Part shown: positions 1-6,364 of the stretch, in pieces
Layout: every line of letters begins with the position of its first letter
How positions within the stretch are numbered: the stretch's first letter is position 1
Source: CALCCV01 sp964388665
GTDB taxonomy: Bacteria > Bdellovibrionota > Bdellovibrionia > Bdellovibrionales > Bdellovibrionaceae
Reading direction: 5' to 3'
DNA length: 13,386 nt
Assembly (NCBI GenBank): GCA_964388665.1
Contig: CAYMBJ010000094.1
Location: forward strand, 1-13,386
Notes under the pieces: generated by a model
The model's database searches: none
Told to the model about the DNA's origin: nothing
What the model saw: only the letters and a program-made list of their open reading frames with translations
Translations under genes and position numbers: made by a program

Positions 1-384
1 ACTTCCACAAAAGGGCTCCCTCTTTCAAGTTTCAACTAACTTTGAGATGTCTCCTGGTTTAAAAGACATTGTCATTTTAGCCCATACAGAATGATCGAGA
101 ATAGTCTAAATCATGCAATGAGAACAAAACTAACAACGCTTCATTACCCTGCATTATTGGTGCCAGTTTCAAATCAATCATAGATCAGCGAATTGAATCA
201 TAGACAATCGTACCGACAGTAGCAGTTGATTCCAGAGTTCTCAAGTATTCCGAAAAGAATGTTTAGCGGTTTGATTGCTATAGGTAGATTGAGTATTGGT
301 GCAGGTCTCAAGCTTCATGTTTCGATCGGTTCGTAACATTGGCGAGAAATGATTTCTTAAGAGGGCAAAGCTAAGGTTGTGCTG
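1..384. other. Gene-free stretch downstream of the 500-residue protein gene
   Basis: I see no credible reading frame in either strand. The stretch is AT-rich and holds two small direct repeats. AATCATAGA occurs at 176-184 and 196-204 (20-bp period). AGCTAAGGTTGT occurs at 369-380 and again at 396-407, so this repeat straddles the stop codon of the minus-strand gene that ends at 385. Beyond that stop, the same frame stays open for roughly 45 codons on the minus strand, but it has no start or family resemblance. I see no clear stem plus U-tract terminator. Confidence 0.6.
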
Positions 385-1887
385 CTACTGCTTGGAGCTA
401 AGGTTGTAACGTGAGAGAATGTGTTTCTTTACAAGCGCTCTTGCCGTTTGCTCCAAGTCCGCTTCCGTCGATGCCGTGGTGCTCAGGTTTTTGATCGTGC
501 TGACCGTATCGATCAGCAGCTGACCGGTGGCAATGGCCGGATCGAAGGGACCATAGAGCTTGTCTTTGTCGGCGAATTCTTGCTTGATCAGTTGCGAGAT
601 CGAGTAGAGATTGCCGGGGCGGTATAAGCTGTCAAGAGTAGAGTGTTCTGATGTGCGCTCATAATAGTTGTCACCACTACTCAAGGCGATCACCTGATTG
701 GAATTTGTGTCAATTACGCCATGTCCATCTTGAATTCCACACACGGCCGCCTTGTTTTCGCCTTGATCCACCGATTTTACGTTCTTCGCAAGCTCTTGAG
801 TTTTGGCCAAAGCCCTTTCTGTGCAGCCCACGGCGGAGTCTTGAATCAGGTGAAACAGGCTTCCCAAGTCGTGGAGGGCTAGCCTAAATTCAGTACTTTG
901 CCAGTGGCGGCTTTGATTTTCGTAACGGCCATAGGCAGATTCCTTGGCAAAATCAGCTTCGGTGGGTGCGGGATTAAGTCCGGAGTATCTTGTAAACTCA
1001 AAGTACTGGAGGATGCCATTGATTTCTTCAGCGGGCATATCGAGACCTCGCACTGCCTCCTGCATGGTTTGTTTTTTAAGACCAAAAAGCTCGAGCTTTG
1101 CGGGAGCCGCGCGATTTTCCAGATGGGACTGTCCATTATTCTTGATAGTGGAAACCAGTTTCGTCAATATGGACTTCATCATTTCATTTGCAAATGCTTC
1201 TATCTTTGTGAGAGTCTCTGCCTGACTGAGGGGTATTTCGCCACCATCAACCAACATGCTGTGAATGTAATTAACTGAATTTTGCAGGCCATATTTAGCT
1301 TTGAGATCTATAAATCTTGAAGTCGGAAGTGAAAGGGGACCGTCGACGAAGTTTGTTTCTCCAAAAATGCCTTCATGATCCTGCAACACAAAGGCCAGGG
1401 CGAGCCATTTTTGGACCAGGCGAGTTTTTGCAGCCACCAGTTGCTTTCCGACCTCTGAGCTTAGTTCTGGATCTATTTTTGACAAGGCTGAGATCTTACT
1501 CTGTAGCTTGAGATATTCTGACAGAAAATCGCTCAGAGAAGTGTGAACTTCATTTCTGAAATTTCCCCAGACTACATTTTGCATCACAAAACCATTTTCA
1601 GTGTCCAATTCACTTACCGGGGAACCCAGGACCAACTCCAAAGCCTGTTTTTGATCTTCTGATCCTGTAGCGATGGCATATTGAAAGGCACGTCGCGTGG
1701 CGAGCGTATGGCCATTGGCTCCCCGCTCGGCTTGAGCAGATTCATCAAGAGCCGCGATTCTGCCTGTTCCAAGAAATTTTACCAACGTGACTTGAGCTCT
1801 ATCTGCCCAGGCAAAGGCCATGACTCGAAGTGGAAGGATCAAAAGCATTAGAATGGTGATAGGTCGAGTGATCTGTGACAGGTTCAT
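385..1887 (-). CDS. Exported protein with phospholipase C / S1-P1 nuclease-like zinc motifs (one ligand missing)
   Basis: Predicted exported protein of 500 residues. Residues 1-26 form a signal peptide with a hydrophobic core (ILMLLILPL) and an AFA cleavage site, which would leave Trp27 as the mature N-terminus. In zinc-dependent phospholipase C and S1/P1 nuclease an N-terminal Trp binds the metal. Other matching signs are G..H60 followed by an A-rich helix (HTLATRRAFQYA), H346xxxD350 in LGSLFHLIQDSAV, and H415xxxD419 next to a DNYYE segment (406-410). In the family a His follows the first motif six residues after the Asp; here that residue is Thr356. About 55 extra residues lie between the two HxxxD motifs and carry C355, C383 and H389. 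The ATG has a good ribosome site (GGGAG, 8-base spacing). The gene is divergent from the LysR gene across a long gap. The fold is an inference from motifs; catalytic activity is doubtful. Alternatively, it is simply an unknown exported helical protein. Confidence 0.6.
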   Translation of the reverse strand: MNLSQITRPITILMLLILPLRVMAFAWADRAQVTLVKFLGTGRIAALDESAQAERGANGHTLATRRAFQYAIATGSEDQKQALELVLGSPVSELDTENGFVMQNVVWGNFRNEVHTSLSDFLSEYLKLQSKISALSKIDPELSSEVGKQLVAAKTRLVQKWLALAFVLQDHEGIFGETNFVDGPLSLPTSRFIDLKAKYGLQNSVNYIHSMLVDGGEIPLSQAETLTKIEAFANEMMKSILTKLVSTIKNNGQSHLENRAAPAKLELFGLKKQTMQEAVRGLDMPAEEINGILQYFEFTRYSGLNPAPTEADFAKESAYGRYENQSRHWQSTEFRLALHDLGSLFHLIQDSAVGCTERALAKTQELAKNVKSVDQGENKAAVCGIQDGHGVIDTNSNQVIALSSGDNYYERTSEHSTLDSLYRPGNLYSISQLIKQEFADKDKLYGPFDPAIATGQLLIDTVSTIKNLSTTASTEADLEQTARALVKKHILSRYNLSSKQ

Positions 1888-2024
1888 CTTTTCATCTCCC
1901 TGGATTAGATTAAAAATAAATACTCTAGTCCTAGTTTGCTATTCTAATTTCAAGATGCATACCAAACGAATGGACTCAGTCTGCAGAGGAGAAGAGTATG
2001 AAAGGATAATATGGATGATACAAA

Positions 2025-2047
2025 ATGTGATTCATATTGATTCACAT
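2025..2047. promoter_or_regulatory. 23-bp inverted repeat, candidate operator
   Basis: Left arm ATGTGATTCA and right arm TGATTCACAT are separated by TAT; nine of ten positions pair. The outer TGTGA/TCACA halves resemble those of CRP/FNR-family sites, but they are 11 bases apart instead of the six that CRP needs. The half-site also reads as a direct repeat of TGATTCA. It lies about 140 bp upstream of the minus-strand 500-residue gene. The symmetry is seen directly; its role as an operator is inference. Confidence 0.4.
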
Positions 2048-2365
2048 CAAAGCTGAAAAGAGCCATCTCCGTAAGACCTAGCGATCAAATAACCTACAGT
2101 TGCCAATCAAAAATCGGCACTCTCAGGGCGCACATGTGCTGGCGGGGCCAGGGCCTCACTGCCAAGCTACGTCACCGGCCCACAATTGTTGGTGGAGAGG
2201 CTGATAAACTTTTGGGTCTACTCAGTTCTATGCGACAGATATGTGCACAGGTGTTGCAACTCTATCTTCCTGAACTCTAAAGAGTTTTGGAGAGTTAGGA
2301 GATTGTAATTGTGCCGACTCTAAATTCAATACCCCTTCTGGTGACATACGTTCGTACGCTTCTGA

Positions 2366-2659
2366 AAGTGGATGATCCCTGTGCGCAGTGGCATGCAGCC
2401 ATTTTTTCTTGGAGTGATTCACGGCTCATCGCAATCCAAGCAAACCGTTTATATGGAGCCCGAAAAGCTCATTCCCATCAACAATCGATTGCGCCAAGTG
2501 GAGTTCGAAATTGAGGAGGAGATGGAGCGTCTCTTGGCGGCTCTGTCGGCCTGCTTACATAAAACTGGCATTTTGGCCTCTTGCGCGCAAAGTACTGCTT
2601 CTGCAGATGATAAAAAAATACAAAAAAACTTTCTTTTTGATAGGAAATACCTATTATGA
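2366..2659 (+). pseudogene. Short frame with protein-like segment, possible relic
   Basis: The frame is open from just after a TGA at 2363 to a stop at 2657-2659; an ATG is at 2372 but has no ribosome site. The middle part (about 2453-2570) reads as a charged amphipathic helix containing EPEKLIPINNRLRQVEFEIE and then EEEMERLLAALSA. It uses many G/C third positions, unlike the AT-rich sequence around it. Such Glu/Leu/Arg helices occur in many coiled coils, including the C-terminal parts of serine recombinases, but that likeness is too vague to assign a family. The frame runs into the LysR promoter region in another frame. It may be the remnant of a lost gene or a chance open frame. Confidence 0.2.
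2640..2654. promoter_or_regulatory. T-N11-A dyad before the LysR start, possible autoregulatory site
   Basis: ATAGG and CCTAT flank a five-base AAATA centre, giving a perfect 15-bp dyad that contains T-N11-A (T2641, A2653), the general form of LysR-family binding sites. It ends nine bases before the preferred ATG of the LysR gene, a place where binding would block transcription or initiation. TATTAT (2652-2657) overlaps it and could be a -10, although this would leave almost no leader. The dyad is seen directly; binding by this regulator is inference. Confidence 0.3.
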
Positions 2660-2663
2660 GCCT

Positions 2664-3554
2664 ATGGCATACGTTAGATTGCTTGATCATATTGAAAAGC
2701 TGCATGTTTTTGTCGAAGTCGCTCGGTCTCAGTCCTTTCACATGGCGGCCCGTAATCTTGGGCTATCGCAGCCCTCTCTGTCCTTAGCAGTTAAAACGCT
2801 TGAAGATGTTTTAGGTAGAAGACTTTTTGTTCGTTCGCAAAAAGGTGTAGATCTTACGCCCTCGGGAGCAAAACTTTTAAGCTTTAGTGAACGTCTGATT
2901 TCTGAGGTAGAAGGAGTTGAGCGGCGCATTCGCTTTCCAGATCAGACCATGACAGGTACAGTTGCTATAGGAATCTTCAGCAGTTTAGCAACCTATGTGC
3001 TTCCTCGATTTTTAGTGCACATGAAAAGAAGGCATCCGGAATTAAAAGTTGAAGTAATCATATTGAAAGCTGATGAGCTTGCGGGCGGCTTAACTTCAAG
3101 ACGTTGTCACCTTGTCATTGGCACTGGAAAATTCGAGCAAAAAACAGTTTCCCAATTTGATCTCTATGAAGATTACTTTGGATTTTTTGCAGGAAAAAAG
3201 TTGAAGAATCAAACAAGAAAGACGCCGCTCATTTTCGTAGGCCGTGCTAAAGACGACGAAGGCAATGCGCTAGCTAGCTTTATGGTGGATGCGGCAGACG
3301 GGCAGTGCATTGATCTCGAAGCATTCGAGACTGTACATGCCATGATTTTAGAAGGGCTTGGTGTCGGTGTGCTCCCATTGCGAATTGCGGAGCGCGAGGT
3401 AACAGCTGGACATCTTTTGCCCACCTCTATTTCTAAATACGGAAAAAAATTTGGTAAGCATACAATTTGTTGTTCTGTTCTGCGCGATGACTTGGAAGAC
3501 GATCGAATCATCGAAATTGTTAGGGAGCTAAAAGAGTGGCATTCTAATGGATGA
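2664..3554 (+). CDS. LysR-family transcriptional regulator
   Basis: A cytoplasmic DNA-binding regulator of 296 residues, the usual LysR length. The N-terminal winged helix-turn-helix spans about residues 12-70 and keeps the family signature (HVFVEVARSQSF, AARNLGLSQPSLS, LEDVLGRRLFVR, TPSGAKLL). The effector-binding half runs from about residue 97 (GTVAIGIFSSLATYVLPRF) to about 290 and includes the usual late segment MILEGLGVGVLPLRIAE. The frame stays open upstream to 2511, but residues before 2664 do not fit the family, whereas ATG2664 places the HTH at the normal distance. The ribosome site is weak (GAG, three bases). The gene stands alone, convergent with the TIGR02147 regulator, so its target and inducer cannot be read from context. 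A T-N11-A dyad just upstream suggests self-regulation. The family call is firm; the role is unknown. Confidence 0.93.
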   Translation: MAYVRLLDHIEKLHVFVEVARSQSFHMAARNLGLSQPSLSLAVKTLEDVLGRRLFVRSQKGVDLTPSGAKLLSFSERLISEVEGVERRIRFPDQTMTGTVAIGIFSSLATYVLPRFLVHMKRRHPELKVEVIILKADELAGGLTSRRCHLVIGTGKFEQKTVSQFDLYEDYFGFFAGKKLKNQTRKTPLIFVGRAKDDEGNALASFMVDAADGQCIDLEAFETVHAMILEGLGVGVLPLRIAEREVTAGHLLPTSISKYGKKFGKHTICCSVLRDDLEDDRIIEIVRELKEWHSNG

Positions 3555-3562
3555 ACACTCGC

Positions 3563-3633
3563 CACAGCGGGGCCCCTTAAAAAAATTGGCTGTGAGTAAA
3601 TTCAACTCTGACTTCCGCGGCAGATCTGAATTT
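3563..3633. terminator. Hairpins between convergent regulators, possible bidirectional terminator
   Basis: Two stem candidates lie in the 106-bp gap between the converging LysR and TIGR02147 genes. CACAGC (3563-3568) pairs with GCTGTG (3589-3594) around GGGGCCCC and an A7 tract. AAATTCA (3598-3604) pairs with TGAATTT (3627-3633), with an inner TCTG/CAGA stem (3607-3610 and 3621-3624). Neither is followed by a long T run in either direction, so intrinsic termination is only possible, not clear. Confidence 0.3.
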
Positions 3634-3660
3634 TGGGCTCTAAGTTTTTGCAGTCCATAT

Positions 3661-4536
3661 TTATAAATTCAAAGAAATAAAGAGCTGCTCGACGGTGTCG
3701 CCATCATCGTCTTGATACTCGTTGAGGACTTCGAAAATTCGCTCTTTGAGTTTTTCTTTTAGATCAGGCAGTCGGCGCGATTTTACAGAAAAGGCGGAAT
3801 AAAAAAGATATTCATTTGGGCTTTTCGCAATGCTTTCGCTCTTTTTAGCAATCTCTGCGCAGGCCTGTTTGGCCAGCTTGGCCAGAGCCAGTGGTTCCTC
3901 GCTGCCTTCGATATCAATTTGGGATTTGACCGCGAAGTATCTGCTGCCCTGCTTGGCTACGACTCCTGCATTTTCTAAAAAGCTCAGGCTGGAAGCAATC
4001 ACTTCTAAAGGTAATCCGCATCGGAGTTGGATGGTCGTGAGGCTTGCGCCCACTCCGAGGGACCCCAGGGCGGCAAATACTTGAATGGATTCTTTGTGTT
4101 TGAATGTCTTTGTAAGTTCTGGCTTTTTATCCTGCTCATTCCACCAGTCTTCCACTTGTTTGCGCAGTGCTTTGAGTTGGTCGTGAGAACTAGGCAAGGG
4201 TGAGGTTGTTAAGGATTGATCGGGCGAATATTTAGCCTCTTCATCTACTAAAAAATAAAGCAGATCGAAGCAGGGCCTCGGTAATCTTAAAACAGATTGA
4301 ATCTTACTTGCACTTTCACGAGAGAGCTTTTTTTTGTCTCTTAAGACTTCGGTTAAAAAACTTCTTGAAGAGAACCCGGCTCTTCGCGAAAAATCTGCAA
4401 CATTGACCTTGTGCGCGCCACCGTATCTGGCATTGATGGCAATTGTCAAAAACTCGTGCACGGAATTCACCTGCACGAGCTGTTTGACAATCTCATCCGA
4501 AACTAAATTGGACCGAGATTTTTTGGACACAGTCAA
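3661..4536 (-). CDS. TIGR02147-family regulatory protein
   Basis: A 291-residue cytoplasmic protein of the TIGR02147 family (DUF4423-type), predicted regulators common in Bdellovibrio and Fibrobacter. Residues 45-86 (VADFSRRAGFSSRSFLTEVL, then DKKKLSRESASKI) are the family N-terminal helix-turn-helix. A second winged-helix region lies at about 150-205 (LRCGLPLEVIASSLSFLENA, GVVAKQGSRYF). The tail DTVEQLFISLNL resembles the family's usual ending. The frame opens at TTG4536, overlapping the TGA of the preceding secreted-protein gene by four bases. A GTG two codons later has better spacing (nine bases) from the GGA at the ribosome site, so the start may be 4530. The overlap indicates translational coupling to the small secreted protein, making that protein its likely partner or target. 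DNA binding is inferred from the family; no member's target is evident here. Confidence 0.85.
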   Translation of the reverse strand: MTVSKKSRSNLVSDEIVKQLVQVNSVHEFLTIAINARYGGAHKVNVADFSRRAGFSSRSFLTEVLRDKKKLSRESASKIQSVLRLPRPCFDLLYFLVDEEAKYSPDQSLTTSPLPSSHDQLKALRKQVEDWWNEQDKKPELTKTFKHKESIQVFAALGSLGVGASLTTIQLRCGLPLEVIASSLSFLENAGVVAKQGSRYFAVKSQIDIEGSEEPLALAKLAKQACAEIAKKSESIAKSPNEYLFYSAFSVKSRRLPDLKEKLKERIFEVLNEYQDDDGDTVEQLFISLNL

Positions 4537-4883
4537 TTTCCAACGGATCCGCGTGGCTCGATCTCAATGGGTCCAGTTGTTTCTACGGCAATGAAGACGC
4601 CATCATATTTGCTTCCAGCTGGAAATTTCACCAATACTTGCTCAGTGGCGACATCACTTTCGGTCATGATGGATACACAGTGAACAAAATCTCCGGAAAA
4701 GTCAGAAATGTTTCCGGTAACAACATCGCATCCTGTAACTCCGATGCCAACAACTCCGTCCATCGCCAAGACTTCGTTTTGGAGTTCGTTTTTCACTTTG
4801 ATCGCGGCGGCTGGCGAGTCAATGGGGCCGGCAAAGCCAGAAAGCGGCAGACACAGGGACAAAAGAAATAGGACTTTATTCAT
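4533..4883 (-). CDS. Small secreted protein with one Cys pair
   Basis: A 116-residue exported protein. Residues 1-18 form a short signal peptide ending GFA before GPID, so the mature protein is about 98 residues. It contains a GVVGIGVTGCD turn (43-53), a second strand ending in C69, and ETTGPIEIEPR near the end. The pattern GxGIGV ... hydrophobic strand ... P ... GVxIxVETTGPI recalls small alpha/beta domains found in or next to secreted proteases, but I cannot name a family. C52 and C69 could form a disulfide in the periplasm. The ATG is backed by AAGGAG with seven-base spacing. It is the first gene of a two-gene operon with the TIGR02147 regulator, whose start overlaps its stop. A possible promoter lies about 55-80 bp upstream. 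Function unknown. Confidence 0.8.
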   Translation of the reverse strand: MNKVLFLLSLCLPLSGFAGPIDSPAAAIKVKNELQNEVLAMDGVVGIGVTGCDVVTGNISDFSGDFVHCVSIMTESDVATEQVLVKFPAGSKYDGVFIAVETTGPIEIEPRGSVGN

Positions 4884-4936
4884 TTAAATTCTCCTTTTTT
4901 GAGTCGAAGGGATTATCAACTCTGGTCGTGTAAAGA

Positions 4937-4966
4937 ACATTAGGGTGATGTAATGTGTCATGTCAA
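4937..4966 (-). promoter_or_regulatory. Possible sigma-70-type promoter for the small secreted protein operon
   Basis: On the minus strand a perfect TTGACA (4961-4966) is followed after 18 bases by TAATGT (4937-4942), a weak -10 with three of six matches. Transcription would begin near 4930 and give a leader of about 47 bases with a good ribosome site. The -35 is strong and the -10 poor, so this is tentative. Confidence 0.3.
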
Positions 4967-4995
4967 TGATATTTCTACAGATTATTAAAGTTTAT

Positions 4996-5010
4996 GTTCG
5001 CTGAGCGAAC
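4996..5010. repeat. Perfect 15-bp dyad GTTCGC-TGA-GCGAAC
   Basis: Six-base arms pair perfectly around a three-base centre, between the Lnb-like gene that ends at 5163 and the small secreted protein operon, about 30 bp upstream of the latter's possible -35. There is no T tract after it on either strand, so it is not a classical terminator. It could be an operator or a hairpin that slows transcription from the upstream operon. Confidence 0.4.
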
Positions 5011-5162
5011 TTCGTCGTGGCCGTTTTATACTGTTGTGACCCTATTCAAGGAGTGCTCTGCAAAGGGCCTGACACTGGAGAGTATTCAATCAGGCGCCGC
5101 GTATCAGTGCAGATGTTTAGAATCTGTCCCATACAAAGGAGCAGTTGGATTTGCTGTGTAAG

Positions 5163-6338
5163 CTATAAACTCTTTATTGCATAATAGAGCTGATTGGGGG
5201 TGGCGATCTTTTTTGACAAGAGTACTGAAGATCGTTGCATGTTTAGGGCCACTATTAGGGCTCGCCATAGGTGACTAGTGCAATTGTTGGCCAGGTGATG
5301 CCATTTGCCTGAATAGTCATTTTTGGTCTCTGTTAGAAAGGTCAGCAACCGCATTTTCTCGGCAATTGAAAGCTTTGGTAAGGGAAGGTGATACAGATTT
5401 TGATCGTGGGATTGATAAAAGTTCGCTACACTTTCGTAATCCAGTGCATACAGCTTGGCCGTGAGGCCCCATTTGAAGCCTTCGCCAAAGGACATATTCT
5501 CTGTGACATCAATATTGAAAGAGTACACAACTCTAAGACTTTGTGCTCTGGGGCAGATTTCACCTGCATAGGTCCTCATTCGGCACATCGTGAAGGTCAA
5601 CATGGCATGACCAAAGCGAGAGGCTAAGGTGTCGCCCGGGGACGCGAGCAAGTATTCGACTTCTTGGATCTGGTCGAAGCCAATTTCTGAAAAGGAGACA
5701 GCCGCGCCACCGTCTTGCTCCACCTCAAGAAACGGAAGGTGGCAGATGGATTTGTAGGCCTCAAGATCAGAATCAGACATTGTTGCCATCCAAGCAGAGG
5801 TGCAGGCTGCATTTCCTTGTAGTGAGGTTTTGGCATATTCTAGGGCAATGCTATTTTCAAATTCTGACTGGGACTGCCATGATTCGTTTTCGTTCCTTAA
5901 TGACATCAGGTGATTGAAATTTTCTATAAGGTGAAAGGAAAAAAGAAACGGCCTTTGTGAAAATAGATTCTTCTTTCGCAAAGCTATTCTCCAGAGTCCA
6001 CAACTGATTCCCAATTTCAACTTGATCGGCTGATCCTTTAGGGCCTGCGGCAGGATCATTTTCGCAAATCGCCATGGCATGATTCCAAAAAGGTCCTGCG
6101 GGTCCATGAGTCTCGGGCAAACATCGCTAAGATTCACAATTTGCTTATGATCAGAGCTTGATTGCGACCATTCTATGTCTATTCCATGGGAGGCCATTTT
6201 TAACAGTTCTGGAATCTCGACCATAGAAACAGCTTCTCGAATTTCTGGAGTAGAACTCTGAAGTTCATAGGCTCCGGCCACCGCAGATAGAAATTGGCAC
6301 GTGATAAAAAGTCCGAGAACTGCTTCCAATGGTTTCAT
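5163..6338 (-). CDS. Exported DUF4105 / Lnb N-terminal-type thiol enzyme
   Basis: A 391-residue exported protein with a signal peptide (1-23, AVAGA before YELQ). Residues 227-391 match the DUF4105 (Lnb N-terminal periplasmic domain) pattern: VEYLLASPGDTLASRFGHAM with H244, then a strand region, an F..G segment (FKWGLTAKLY), a Y....L..L pattern (NLYHLPLPKLSIAEKMRLL), and NNCTSHLWRAL with C353. This His and Cys fit the presumed catalytic pair of a papain-like fold. In Bacteroides, Lnb proteins of this family acylate lipoprotein N-termini. This protein lacks the membrane segments seen in full Lnb proteins and instead has an unrecognised N-terminal region of about 200 residues, so acyltransferase, amidase or peptidase activity are all open. 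It is the last gene of a three-gene block, 26 bp after the previous stop, with a modest ribosome site (AGGG). The domain call is fairly good; the substrate is unknown. Confidence 0.75.
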   Translation of the reverse strand: MKPLEAVLGLFITCQFLSAVAGAYELQSSTPEIREAVSMVEIPELLKMASHGIDIEWSQSSSDHKQIVNLSDVCPRLMDPQDLFGIMPWRFAKMILPQALKDQPIKLKLGISCGLWRIALRKKNLFSQRPFLFSFHLIENFNHLMSLRNENESWQSQSEFENSIALEYAKTSLQGNAACTSAWMATMSDSDLEAYKSICHLPFLEVEQDGGAAVSFSEIGFDQIQEVEYLLASPGDTLASRFGHAMLTFTMCRMRTYAGEICPRAQSLRVVYSFNIDVTENMSFGEGFKWGLTAKLYALDYESVANFYQSHDQNLYHLPLPKLSIAEKMRLLTFLTETKNDYSGKWHHLANNCTSHLWRALIVALNMQRSSVLLSKKIATPNQLYYAIKSL

Positions 6339-6364
6339 ATAACTGGCCCTTCTCTTAATTTTTC

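Larger units (their letters stand above)
1888..2663. other. Long divergent intergenic region with palindromes and a possible gene relic
   Basis: A 776-bp gap between the divergent 500-residue gene and the LysR gene. From left to right it holds a weak -10-like ATTCTA (1941-1946, TAGAAT on the minus strand) about 55 bp before the left gene, and a 23-bp inverted repeat at 2025-2047. A locally GC-rich patch (about 2115-2180) carries the palindrome GCACATGTGC (2130-2139), and the near-palindrome CCCACAATTGTTGG follows at 2179-2192. TGTGCACA lies at 2242-2249, and AACTCTAAAGAGTT lies at 2273-2286 among other ACTCTA copies. A frame with protein-like composition is at 2366-2659, followed by an A/T-rich stretch and a dyad at 2640-2654. 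Nothing here looks like a tRNA. The density of dyads fits a regulatory region, but no regulator can be assigned. Confidence 0.5.

Noticed and set aside
898..1278. 126-codon plus-strand frame
   Set aside because: It is a shadow of the minus-strand 500-residue gene; no ribosome site and no family pattern. The same holds for the other plus-strand frames in 421-1511.
2026..2046. CRP-like TGTGA...TCACA
   Set aside because: The halves are 11 bases apart instead of six, so a standard CRP/FNR dimer would not fit. Kept only as a general inverted repeat.
2115..2195. Structured RNA or tRNA in the GC-rich patch
   Set aside because: I found only short palindromes, no cloverleaf, no T-loop sequence and no long stem.
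2228..2422. 64-codon minus-strand frame in the long gap
   Set aside because: No ribosome site, no motif, and it overlaps the equally weak plus-strand relic.
2656..2790. 44-codon frame starting at ATG2656, which has better ribosome-site spacing than the LysR start
   Set aside because: It overlaps the LysR gene out of frame, has no protein-like pattern and ends at 2790. The LysR frame has full family support.
3598..3633. Strong intrinsic terminator
   Set aside because: The stem exists but lacks a T tract on either strand, so only a weak call is made.
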